DNA of 64,000 nucleotides. Origin: Ustilago trichophora. Its lineage: Eukaryota; Basidiomycota; Ustilaginomycetes; Ustilaginales; Ustilaginaceae. Shown here one piece after another: positions 31,888-40,975 of this stretch. Location of the stretch: the NCBI GenBank assembly GCA_900323505.1, contig OOIN01000035.1:556670-620669 (forward strand). The letters are read 5' to 3'. Below the pieces are notes generated by a model. The model saw only the letters and a list, made by a program, of their open reading frames with translations. It did not search any database and was not told the DNA's origin. Numbering within the stretch: the first letter of the stretch is position 1; every line of letters starts with the position of its first letter. The position numbers and the translations under genes are program-made.

Positions 31888-34800
31888 ATGCCTTTCAACT
31901 ATGGCTTCCTTAGCCACAGCGATCCGCTCGCATTTAACCCGAACAACTACATCCTTACCACAAATGGGTTCGGCCTCTTCTTGACCCAGGTCATCATCAT
32001 CATTCTACTATGTCAAATACTCGGCAAGCTCTTCAAGCTCATTGGTCAGCCAGCTGTCGTCGGTGAGCTCTTAGCTGGCATTCTTCTTGGTCCTACAGCT
32101 TTAGGCAATATACCGGGCTTCACCGAAACCATTGTCCCGAAAGAAGCGTTGGGTCTGCTCAAGCTCATGGCCGGCATTGGTCTCTCCCTCTTCCTCTTCC
32201 TGATTGGTCTCGAGACTGACACGGACCTCATGGCAAAGTACTGGCAAAAAGTGCTTCTCATCACTCTGCCAGGCATGGCCATCCCATTCGGCATCGCCGT
32301 TGGCATTTCCAGGCTCATCTGGCAGCTCGAGACCGACCAAACCGTCAACTTCACCACCTTCTTCCTCTTCGTAGGCACAGTCATGGCCGTCACCTCTCTC
32401 TCGGTCCTATCTCGCATCATGGCCGAAATGAACATCCTAAGCACTCGATTGGGTTGCATCACCATCGCTTCAGGCGTGTGTAACGACCTCATCGGATATG
32501 TTCTGCTCGCACTAGGCTCAGCTTTGGGCACTGGAGGCAAGCAGATCGATGCTCTTTATCAACTACTCGCAGCCGCCGGATACATTGCCATCCTCTGGTT
32601 CGTCTTTAGGCCTTTCATGAACCGCTTGATCATCCGCAGTGGATTCGACATGTCTACAGGAGCAGAAGATCGTGTACCTGAGCATCTCCTAGTCATTGCC
32701 CTCTGCGGCGCTCTCATCAGCGCTTTCTACACCGACTCGATGGGCGTCCATCCGATCGTTGGCGCCTTTGCCTTTGGCGTATGCTGCCCCCATGGCAATT
32801 TTGCCGTCAAAGTCACCGAGAGCATCGAAACGCTCGTCATGCTTGTTCTTCTGCCGCTCTACTTTGTCACCAGCGGTCTCAGCACCAACTTCAAGCTTTT
32901 GAGCGATGGTACAACCTGGGGTCTCATCTGCCTACTGGTCGTCGGCATCTTTGTCAGCAAGTTTGGAGCGACCGCTGCCTCTGCGAAGTTGGCCGGAATG
33001 AGCTGGCGCGAAGCCATGTGCGTAGCAAGCCTCATGCAGAGCAAAGGCATTATCGAGATCATCATCCTCAATGTGGCGCTTCAACTCGGAGTAGTCAGCC
33101 CCAAGGTGTTTGCCATGCTCGTCATCTGCTTCCTCTGCACTACCATGTCGGTACGACCCTTGTCGAGGTATGTCTACTTTTCCAGCTTGGCTCAGCAAGG
33201 TACGGCAGGTGCAGCAGATGACGAGGACGAGGACGAAAAGCACATGGACAGCAAGGAGGATGCAGGCCCCGCTGCTGCTGCTTCTGGCGAAAAAGCTGAA
33301 TCTGCCGATTTTCCAATCACCATCGCAATAGCCTCGCCAAGTCCAGCAACTAAGACGCTCATGTTGCTCCTCAATCTTCTGGGCCAGCATCACGGCGCTG
33401 AACGCGGATCTGCGTCGGCCACGGGCGACGATGAGAGCATAGCTGGACAGGTCGCCGTCGATCTGCTCCGCTTGCTACCCATAGAATATACCACTTCGTC
33501 CATCATGCAGCTCATCAACTACTCCGAGGAGCGACACCGTGATGAAATGATGGAAAGTCTCAAGAAAGTCCAGCAGCTCTGTAAAGTTCCCACATCAGCC
33601 ACGCTGGCCCGCGAAAGGAAGCTCGGCCAGTTCACTGCCACAGTGACTACACCTGACGTGACGACCAGCGTTGACGCTGCCTATTCAATCCCGCCGGACA
33701 CCTTCATTGTACCTCGCCACGACATGATCAAAACCATTGGGCAGCAGAACGCCAAAGCACGACATCGTCTCGGAAACGCAGAGCAAACACTGTCCGAGCT
33801 TGGACGAGGCATGACACTTGTCACTTGGGAGGCGCACAATTCGTACGGTCGAGGACTCTCCTGGCTCGGTGCTGCTGCTGCCGCGAGCGGACTCTCATTC
33901 TCCAAGACGCTCAACGAAGATGATGCTGCCGTCAGCTTCTGGCAGGCCAACTCAGATGCCCAGTCGCTTCCATCGCGCCTGTTCCGCAATCTGCGCAGGC
34001 AATGCGCAACGGGCGTCTTGCTAGACCCAAGCATGTCATGTATTTCTGCTGCCCCCCTCACTGATCGACAAAGCGACCAGACCATGGCGGCGCTACGACG
34101 CGAGCTGGAGCGCAGTCACGGACTGCAAAGATGCCCTGGCATCAAAAGGATCATCGTCCCATTCTTCGGTGGAGCCGATGATCGAGCAGCAGTAGAGCTC
34201 CTGCGCAAGATCGTGGTCAGCTCCTCTGGCAGCGTTCAAGGGTTGGTGATCACTTTCACAAATGGAGGCGACGCCAAGGGCAACGAGATTGACGAGCACT
34301 TTCCGCAGGAACAGCTGCGACCGCCAACGTTGCCAATCGAGCACTTGACGACGGACGATGACAATATCCACTCGATCAATCTGCAGACGATCCACCAGCA
34401 GGAAGCAGCTCGAGTGGATGCCCGCTTCTTGTTCCATCAGCAGGATGCATCGATTGCTGCGGCTACTGTCAAATCTATCCGGGAGGAATTTGTCGCAGCC
34501 GCTGCGGCACGCACCGATCCAGAATCAGCTTCGTCACGAGCAGAAGAGGAACCTTTGGAGCCAGACAACATTTACAATCCGGAATCGCGCACAGATGCAG
34601 GGATCGTGTTCCTCACTCTCCCCTCGACCCAGGAGACTACGTCGAACCCTATCCGAACCATGAGCAAGGTCCTCTTCCCGCTCCTAGACGAGTTGCAGGA
34701 CATGCTGTTCATTGGCCGCGGAAAATGGAATCAGCGACCGAAAGAGTTCCGACAAGAGGTCGAGCGAATGCACTCTGATCTCACTTCGACGACCTTGCCT

Positions 34801-34917
34801 GATGAGGTAAGGGAGGAGCTGAGGACGGTTGGCAACTGTTTGGGCGCGGTGACGGAAGGCATGTTGATGCAGTCGCTGAGGTCCTGTGCGATTGTTGTAC
34901 AGGCCGTTCAGCAGTGA
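31888..34917 (+). CDS. KHA1: KHA1-like K+/H+ antiporter (CPA2 family)
   Basis: It encodes 1009 residues in one exon; yeast Kha1, a Golgi K+/H+ antiporter, has 873. About twelve membrane segments fill residues 30-430, beginning with LFLTQVIIIILLCQILGKLF. Family features include IGQPAVVGELLAGILLGPTA, FLIGLETDTDLM, and a TSLSVLSRIMAEM helix. GVCNDLIGYVLLALG carries the Asp expected in the transport core. After the membrane part comes an acidic linker (DDEDEDEKHMDSKED), then two weak universal-stress-like regions (around 33320-33560 and 34120-34700), as in fungal Kha1 proteins. The start follows a leader with no earlier in-frame ATG. It is the second monovalent cation/H+ antiporter in the window after the VNX1-like gene. 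Confidence 0.92.
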   Translation: MPFNYGFLSHSDPLAFNPNNYILTTNGFGLFLTQVIIIILLCQILGKLFKLIGQPAVVGELLAGILLGPTALGNIPGFTETIVPKEALGLLKLMAGIGLSLFLFLIGLETDTDLMAKYWQKVLLITLPGMAIPFGIAVGISRLIWQLETDQTVNFTTFFLFVGTVMAVTSLSVLSRIMAEMNILSTRLGCITIASGVCNDLIGYVLLALGSALGTGGKQIDALYQLLAAAGYIAILWFVFRPFMNRLIIRSGFDMSTGAEDRVPEHLLVIALCGALISAFYTDSMGVHPIVGAFAFGVCCPHGNFAVKVTESIETLVMLVLLPLYFVTSGLSTNFKLLSDGTTWGLICLLVVGIFVSKFGATAASAKLAGMSWREAMCVASLMQSKGIIEIIILNVALQLGVVSPKVFAMLVICFLCTTMSVRPLSRYVYFSSLAQQGTAGAADDEDEDEKHMDSKEDAGPAAAASGEKAESADFPITIAIASPSPATKTLMLLLNLLGQHHGAERGSASATGDDESIAGQVAVDLLRLLPIEYTTSSIMQLINYSEERHRDEMMESLKKVQQLCKVPTSATLARERKLGQFTATVTTPDVTTSVDAAYSIPPDTFIVPRHDMIKTIGQQNAKARHRLGNAEQTLSELGRGMTLVTWEAHNSYGRGLSWLGAAAAASGLSFSKTLNEDDAAVSFWQANSDAQSLPSRLFRNLRRQCATGVLLDPSMSCISAAPLTDRQSDQTMAALRRELERSHGLQRCPGIKRIIVPFFGGADDRAAVELLRKIVVSSSGSVQGLVITFTNGGDAKGNEIDEHFPQEQLRPPTLPIEHLTTDDDNIHSINLQTIHQQEAARVDARFLFHQQDASIAAATVKSIREEFVAAAAARTDPESASSRAEEEPLEPDNIYNPESRTDAGIVFLTLPSTQETTSNPIRTMSKVLFPLLDELQDMLFIGRGKWNQRPKEFRQEVERMHSDLTSTTLPDEVREELRTVGNCLGAVTEGMLMQSLRSCAIVVQAVQQ

Positions 34918-35016
34918 TTGCGCGCAACACCAGAGTTCCAAGAGTACCGATCTGACGGTCCCGGATCCCCATTACGCTTAAGAACGACTCTACAATGACC
35001 TCTTTATACACCACCA

Positions 35017-35143
35017 TAGCATATATGATACTCAGCCAAACAAATTGGTCCCTGATCGTTGCTTGACCCAGAAAGTCATGAGTGTCATCGCTGTCCACCT
35101 GAACTCACACTCGCCTTTTCTACCTGAGATGCCATTCTTGCAA
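35017..35143 (-). repeat. Dispersed repeat, copy 1 (part A)
   Basis: These 127 bp match 61219-61345 on the opposite strand, also 127 bp, at above 90 per cent identity by eye, with only scattered single-base changes. It begins 100 bp downstream of the KHA1-like stop. The other copy lies about 175 bp downstream of the prenylcysteine-oxidase-like gene. Confidence 0.85.
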
Positions 35144-35164
35144 TCATCGTAAAAATAAGGAAAT

Positions 35165-35310
35165 ATCCACCTCGCAGCCACCCGCCGAAGCCACCCCCGA
35201 TTGTAATGAAAAAATTCGAATTGATTCATTTTGGTCTCGATCGATGATTACAAAGTCCCGATCGGTGAATACAATCGGGGGTGGCTTCGGCGGGTGGCTG
35301 TGAGGTGGAT
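35165..35310. repeat. Long inverted repeat (41-bp arms, 64-bp loop)
   Basis: Arms 35165-35205 and 35270-35310 are reverse complements with a single mismatch (CTCGCAGCC against CTCACAGCC). They contain CCACCCGCCGAAGCC and CCCCCGATTGTA. The 64-bp spacer is AT-rich. It could be the ends of a small non-autonomous DNA transposon (MITE-like) or a strong hairpin. No target duplication is obvious. Confidence 0.85.
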
Positions 35311-35332
35311 AACATAATTACAGTAGTACTGA
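35311..35332 (+). repeat. Dispersed repeat, copy 1 (part B)
   Basis: AACATAATTACAGTAGTACT and the next two bases match 61345-61366 with one change. At 61 kb this segment directly follows part A on the same strand; here it sits beyond the hairpin, with part A in the opposite orientation. Confidence 0.65.
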
Positions 35333-36160
35333 CGCGTATGTAGTACCAATGCGCTGAGTCATTTCCAGTTCCCCCCAAATCTGATGTCAGTACCCCCATA
35401 TGATCGCGTCTGTGTTTGTCCAAAGCCTGCATGAGACCCACCATCAAACTTTCCAGAACCCCTCATCATCATCACATACACCTCCAATACCACTCAATTC
35501 CACAATATAACTCTATTCTACTGCATTTCTGGTTACCAGCATGCCACAACACCCTTTCTCAAAGTGCTCTGTGGCCTTCCAAGCAGCATCAGCGGCTGAT
35601 CACAACACACGTGAGGTTCGGCTGCAGCGAGCATCTTTGGAGCTCAATAATGGACAGCATGACAGCATTGTTATGGCTGTTGACACCGGGTTGCGTGCTG
35701 TTTGCCAAGTTCCAAGGTGTAAGTTGTAGTTTTGCGCGAGAGGTGGGAACTCAAGCTCGGCTATAAGCAGACCTCACCCTCCTCTCAGCACACCATCATC
35801 ATATCGATAAGCAATACCTTTTGCACTCTTCATCATCATTGCATTCTCTTGTTTGTGAAATACCAACCGTTTTCCCTTCATCACAAACATCGTCCATTTT
35901 CCAGCATTTGTTCGCACAATATCCTTTCACACTCTTGCTGTTCAATTCCATCCGCATTCAATTCCGTCCATTTCCTCATTTCCCAAGCAACGCTGTTTTG
36001 TGTTTCAATTATTTGTTCATCACCGTAGGGTCTGGATACCGCTTGGCGGCTACAGTCTAGAGGTTAGTTGGGAACAGAGGGGTTGTAAGCACTTGCTGGA
36101 AGGGATGGAGGAGTCAGCACATTGGCACTCAATTTAACAATTAGTGAACTAAGTAATACA
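35333..36160. other. Gene-free stretch inside the mobile-element cluster
   Basis: It is AT- and CT-rich with several TCATCA-type strings. Short open frames have no recognisable product. It probably belongs to the surrounding element debris. Confidence 0.4.
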
Positions 36161-36823
36161 TGTGACAAGGGTCCGGAGGGAAGCCTTGTCGAGCAGGAGC
36201 AACTCTTAAAAAGGGGTTGTTGGCCCCTGGATGGATGTGACAGAAAACTGGTCCATAGCTTGGCTGAGCCTGTTGCATCTGGCCCTCCTGCATGGTGGGG
36301 AGGCTACTGATCAACCAGAACAATTGGCAGAGGGTTCCCTGATTTGACAGGCGGCCGTAGCCTCTTGTCGGGATTTGGGATAATGTAGGAGCTAACAAAG
36401 GGGTCAGGCAACAATCCCAACATTTCCTCAGTAGCACACTTAAGGAGCGCAACAATGGTAAGAAAAGAAGAAAGTTGTCTGAGCAGCGCATGCACATTGT
36501 CCCAAGTTGCAGTCAAAAACCAATCGCAAATTTCCCAATCTGGTTGATTCAGCCAATCTCACAATTGTGCTTTGAACTCGATTGGATTGCGATTTCCGAT
36601 TCGATGATCCAGCCAATCAATTATTGCGCTCGGATCCGATGACCAAGTGCACAGTGGTCTGCGCGTGCTCAACGCGTGCAATCAGGATCATTAACTCAGC
36701 TCAGCTCAAGTTTCGTCTTACTTTGCAACTATCATCATCTTATGATCATTTGACTTCCTCACTACCATCAGCTTGAGCTCGCCTTTGTGCTTATCTTAAG
36801 CTTACCATCCTTCCTTCGTCACA
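36161..36823 (+). mobile_element. LTR-like segment, gypsy type, degenerate
   Basis: The segment starts TGTGAC and ends GTCACA, a perfect 6-bp terminal inverted pair of LTR type. Its last ~58 bp (36766-36824) match the minus strand of 62413-62483, next to the integrase fragment: both have CATCAGCTTGNGCTCG, then CTTTG, then TAAGCTTAC, and end CGTCACAA. The flanking 5 bp (ATACA and ATGTC) do not match, so a clean solo LTR is not shown. The right end is better supported than the left. Confidence 0.4.
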
Positions 36824-36839
36824 ATGTCCAACCATATTG

Positions 36840-37075
36840 TGTTAGAAATTCAAATTGTTTGTATGACTTATGTTTCTTGGTCAACAATAGTGCATCGGTC
36901 GAACACTCTCTTAGCATCATGTGAACCACCCAAGAACTGGGTGGTCACATGGGAGAGTTTTTACTTCATCTTTTCACTCTGTAGACAAAGGCTATAGTGT
37001 AGTGCTTAAGCTATAAAGAGCCATACTCAGGTTCACAACCATGTACTTAGTTCTCTCTCATCCACTCAAGTAACA
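36840..37075 (+). mobile_element. LTR-like segment, copia type, 236 bp
   Basis: The ends TGTTA and TAACA form a 5-bp inverted pair. Inside are a TATA-like CTATAAAGAG near 37010 and a hairpin at 36921-36948, a layout common in short Ty1/copia LTRs. No matching target duplication is seen (TATTG against AAGAA) and no second copy lies in this window, so this remains a structural guess. Confidence 0.35.
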
Positions 37076-37382
37076 AAGAACCTGTTGAGGTTGCCAGTCT
37101 TTTTGTGAAGTACACCAATTATGTTGAGGTGTCACTGCACCCAAACAGCAAAAGGTTATCAATATTTTATATTGGATGCACAAGCCTAAATCTGCAATCC
37201 AAAGTGTCTGTGCGCCAACTGAGCCGGTTGAGACATTCGCGCTCGTTTTTGCTCTCGGAATTCGGAAGTGAACGGAAGAGTGTTGATTGACTGTTCTTGT
37301 TACCGATGTCGCCGCTACCCATCCAAGGCCTTCTACCATCACCAGAATCCACCATCGCGAGGATCTCAACCTAGCATTCGAT
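37076..37382. other. Promoter side of the WD40-cyclophilin gene
   Basis: Between the LTR-like segment and the next start codon I see only short leader sequence. The open frame of the next gene extends back to an ATG at 37287, judged to be 5' UTR. Confidence 0.4.
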
Positions 37383-39881
37383 ATGTCCGCAGCAGGTGCG
37401 TCTGATAGAGCGGGATCTGGCTCTTGGTCTCGCTCTTCTAGTCCTGGACCTGCTGTGCGAAATGAGACCACGACCAGGCCAGGCCGATCAAGAAGAAGAA
37501 GATCTCAGTCTTTCGACACAAGCGATATAGACTCGCTATCGGACAAAGAACCGGGACCTCAGCCCATCACTACAGCCGGTGAGGGGAGCGAGAGCGGTGA
37601 TGATGACGTTGGCCCTCCACCACCACCATCGGCGCGCGCTGACACCAGCGCATCATCTACACAGTTGCCTTCTAATGACCGTCCCTCCAAGCGACCACAG
37701 GATGCGCAAGATGATCTCGTTCAGCCGTCGCAGAAGAAAAGTAGATCCCTCAACATTCCACACGAAAGCCTATATCTGTCGAATCTCCCTTCTGCGGATC
37801 GCTACTTCAAGTCGCTGATGCACAGAGATACGGTGAATTCGGTCACAGTCACACCACGTTCTAACTTTGTAATCACCACTAGTGTTGATGGGTGGGTCAA
37901 ATTCTGGAAGAAATCGTCCCTAGCACCTTCGCCTGCCCTAGCTTCAGCATCCTCGAACCCACAAAGAGAATCAACCTCGGCCTCTTCGCTCTTCAGTGGC
38001 TCTTCGGTTGTCGAGTTTGTCAAGCAGTATAGAGCACATCTTTCTCCCATCATCGCCTGGAGCTGTTCGGCAGACGGTTCGTCCTATGCAACGCTTGATG
38101 CTGAGGCTAATGTCAAGGTTTTTGACGTCGACAACTTCGATCTCATCAACATGATCAAGTTACCGTATAGGGCGCGCACGTTGGCATGGGTACATCTCCC
38201 CGGAAGCGCTCGTACGTTGCTTGCCATTACTGACGAGGATTCTAGCAATATCCGCATCTACGACGGAAGAAGTGCCCCTGCGTATCAGCTTCAGGAAGAA
38301 GAAAACCCCACTGTCGAAGATTCTTTGGGGAGCGAGGCAGACTCGGCGAGGAAACCAAGCGAATCGAATGTGGATCATCAACCCATCTTCACAGCTTTAA
38401 AAGTGCATCGAGCACCCGTCCACATCTTATCCTTCAATCCGCGGCATAACGTTGTGATCTCGTGCGACGTAACGGGCTTTGTCGAATACTGGGTTCCTGA
38501 GGAGCCATTCACAGCACCCTCGCCAACAAAGATCCCTGGCATATTCGAGCTCAAATCCACGACGGATCTGTTCGACTTCAAGATGACCAAAACGGTCCCA
38601 ACCACTCTCACATTTTCAAAGGATGGCGAAAAGTTTGCCATCTTTTCCATCATTGATCGGCTGATCCGTGTCTTCGACTTTCGGAGCGCCAAAATTGTGA
38701 GGAGATACAATGAAAGCCTTGAGGCTCTTCAAGCTGTGCAAGCCTTGCCGGCGCCTGAAGCTGCCATTGCATCCGTGCCGGGGAACAGTGGACCTGAAGA
38801 CGACGACGGCGCTAATGTAGAACATCCCGAGATTGATTTCAAGCTAGACCAGATGGAGTTTGGACGCAGGATCGCTTTGGAGCGAGAGATTTCATCCTCG
38901 AGTTCATCGGGTCCGCACTCGGGAATTGCCAATGCAAGCTCGGCCGCTCTTTGGAACGTTCTCTTCGACGAATCAGGCCACTTCATCATTTTCGGCTCTC
39001 TGCAGGGTATCAAATTTGTCAACCTCATTACAGACCGATGCGTCCGCCTTCTCGGTAAGGACGAGAGCGTCCGGTTTATGCATCTGGCTCTGTTTCAAGG
39101 CGCGCCAGACAAGAAAATCGGCTCGCTCGCTGCAGCTGCGACAGAGAATCCCTTGTTGGCAAAGCAAGGTCTGGTCGATCCTACACTCTTCGCAACGGCC
39201 TACGGGCGTGCGAGATTCTACATGTTTACCAGGGTCGACCCTGACGCGATGAGCGGATCTCGGGATGGAAGTTCCACTAGCGAGAACCGCGATGTCTTCA
39301 ACGAACGTCCTACACGTGAGGAGCAAACCATTGCATCAGCTACGGCCGCCATCGGCAACAGTCGCAACCGTGCCGCTGCTGGCGGCGCCGATAGTAGCGC
39401 GACGAGTGTCAAGCACAGCATCGCCACTCTTCACACAACTCTGGGAGATATTCAATTGACTCTCTATCCCGAGCTTGTACCAAAGACATGCAAGAACTTT
39501 GTTGGACTGGCAAAGAAAGGCTATTACGATAATATCATCTTCCATCGAATCATCAAGAAGTTCATGGTTCAAACAGGTGACCCTTTGGGCGATGGAACTG
39601 GTGGTGAGAGTTTCTGGGGCGGTAATTTTGAGGATGAATTCCACCCAAGCCTCAACCATTCGAGACCCTTCACGCTGAGCATGGCGAACGCTGGACCCAA
39701 CACGAACGGAAGTCAGTTTTTCATCACCACGGTACCCACGCCTTGGCTCGATCGCAAACACACGGTCTTCGGCAAAGTTTCAGCTGGAATGGATGTCGTC
39801 AAGCGCATTGAGGATGCAAAAGTGGACAAGAACGACAAGCCTCGTCAAGACATCCGCATTGTCAACGTCAGCCTTCGATGA
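37383..39881 (+). CDS. WD40-repeat cyclophilin (PPWD1/CYP15-type peptidyl-prolyl isomerase)
   Basis: It encodes 832 residues if started at 37383; human PPWD1 has 646. The first ~115 residues are Ser/Arg/Pro-rich and disordered. WD40 repeats follow from about residue 130 ([20 protein letters not shown], then [12 protein letters not shown], then [17 protein letters not shown]). The cyclophilin domain fills the last ~155 residues: [50 protein letters not shown] and [11 protein letters not shown]. Catalytic Arg and the active-site Gln, Phe and Trp are present, so it should be an active isomerase. In animals this family sits in the spliceosome; the nuclear role here is inferred. It is convergent with the alpha-actinin/carrier gene, with 113 bp between stops. 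Confidence 0.93.
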   Translation: MSAAGASDRAGSGSWSRSSSPGPAVRNETTTRPGRSRRRRSQSFDTSDIDSLSDKEPGPQPITTAGEGSESGDDDVGPPPPPSARADTSASSTQLPSNDRPSKRPQDAQDDLVQPSQKKSRSLNIPHESLYLSNLPSADRYFKSLMHRDTVNSVTVTPRSNFVITTSVDGWVKFWKKSSLAPSPALASASSNPQRESTSASSLFSGSSVVEFVKQYRAHLSPIIAWSCSADGSSYATLDAEANVKVFDVDNFDLINMIKLPYRARTLAWVHLPGSARTLLAITDEDSSNIRIYDGRSAPAYQLQEEENPTVEDSLGSEADSARKPSESNVDHQPIFTALKVHRAPVHILSFNPRHNVVISCDVTGFVEYWVPEEPFTAPSPTKIPGIFELKSTTDLFDFKMTKTVPTTLTFSKDGEKFAIFSIIDRLIRVFDFRSAKIVRRYNESLEALQAVQALPAPEAAIASVPGNSGPEDDDGANVEHPEIDFKLDQMEFGRRIALEREISSSSSSGPHSGIANASSAALWNVLFDESGHFIIFGSLQGIKFVNLITDRCVRLLGKDESVRFMHLALFQGAPDKKIGSLAAAATENPLLAKQGLVDPTLFATAYGRARFYMFTRVDPDAMSGSRDGSSTSENRDVFNERPTREEQTIASATAAIGNSRNRAAAGGADSSATSVKHSIATLHTTLGDIQLTLYPELVPKTCKNFVGLAKKGYYDNIIFHRIIKKFMVQTGDPLGDGTGGESFWGGNFEDEFHPSLNHSRPFTLSMANAGPNTNGSQFFITTVPTPWLDRKHTVFGKVSAGMDVVKRIEDAKVDKNDKPRQDIRIVNVSLR

Positions 39882-39994
39882 AAGGGCCTGAGTCCAGATC
39901 AGAAGGAAAACGGATGTCTACCATGACCAAGATCGAATGAATGCATTGACAGTGTCCGAGAGTATTGTGTCTAGTTGAGTCCATTGCAGAGCTC

Positions 39995-40975
39995 TTAGGA
40001 AAGGGTTTTGATGCCGGCGTCAAAGGTGCCGAGGAAGACAGCACCTCCCAAACCAATCCACATGGTGCGTGGCCAGAATCCGCTGAACAGCGTCTTGACG
40101 CCTTCTGTGCGACTGATGTGGAGCAGAGTTGGGATGATGTTGGTGTTGACACCGGCTGGAAGTGTTTCGGTGGCTATCGCAGCAGCAGCAGCAGAGGCTG
40201 CTGGAGTACCGGCGGCTACCTGTTTAGTATGCAGCATGATACGCGTTTTGACCACGTCCAAGGGAGTAGTTAGACCGGCGGCGATGGCACCTGCGATGCT
40301 TCCGGCAAGACCGGCTTGCCAGGTCGGTAAAGTGCGCACAAGCTCCTGGTCTGAGACAAATCGTGGATGATCCCGAACGTCATATGAAACGGTCTGCGAC
40401 TTCGCCCTGGACCGAGCCATTTCAAGCTTGAGCCTCTCATACAGAGGGAACTGAATGCAGGTGAAAGGAATTTCACGACCGACTGTACTACCAAAGCCTC
40501 GGTAGTAGCCACGAATGCCTGCTTCCTGGAAGACCTTCTTGAAGGCTTGGAAGGTAGTGGTTCCTTTGCCGTACGTCATGGTCTGCTGACGTGACTTGAT
40601 GACTTCGGTGGGCACGCGGATCAAGCATGCAGCCACTTCGGCGATCGATGCTGATGCCATGTGAACACCAGCAGGACCAAGTGCGCCTTCGGATCCAAAG
40701 ACGGCTGGCATCCAGCGCACCAACGCCGGCTTCATCGATTCATAGGTGGTGAAGAAGACAGCGGCGCCTGGAGCAGAACCCACTGCGGTCGAAGCCAGGC
40801 CACGGTAGACACCCGAAAATCCACCAGCCGCCCAGAAGCCTTGTGCCGACTGCAGGCGCGTCTTGATCGTATCGATGGGGAAGAAAAGCAAGTCGACAGT
40901 AAGGCCAGAAAGAGCACCGGCTGCGAGCGCTGACGTGAAAGGAGGCCCGGAAAGTGCTACAGAAGTGGTGGCCAT
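39995..40975 (-). CDS. PET8: Mitochondrial S-adenosylmethionine carrier unit, possible separate product from the internal ATG
   Basis: Read from the internal ATG at 40975 (context ACGATGGCC, with A at -3 and G at +4), this gives a 326-residue protein that starts exactly where a stand-alone carrier would. It has six membrane helices in three repeats, each with the PX[DE]XX[KR]X[KR] signature. The residues around SALAAGALSGLTVDLLFFPI and GVYRGLASTAVGSAPGAAVF resemble SAM carriers, which import S-adenosylmethionine across the inner mitochondrial membrane for methylation, biotin and lipoate synthesis. Yeast Pet8 has 284 residues; the extra length is an Ala-rich loop near 40170 and a short N-terminus. 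It may be expressed from its own transcript or only as part of the fused frame. Confidence 0.7.
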   Translation of the reverse strand: MATTSVALSGPPFTSALAAGALSGLTVDLLFFPIDTIKTRLQSAQGFWAAGGFSGVYRGLASTAVGSAPGAAVFFTTYESMKPALVRWMPAVFGSEGALGPAGVHMASASIAEVAACLIRVPTEVIKSRQQTMTYGKGTTTFQAFKKVFQEAGIRGYYRGFGSTVGREIPFTCIQFPLYERLKLEMARSRAKSQTVSYDVRDHPRFVSDQELVRTLPTWQAGLAGSIAGAIAAGLTTPLDVVKTRIMLHTKQVAAGTPAASAAAAAIATETLPAGVNTNIIPTLLHISRTEGVKTLFSGFWPRTMWIGLGGAVFLGTFDAGIKTLS

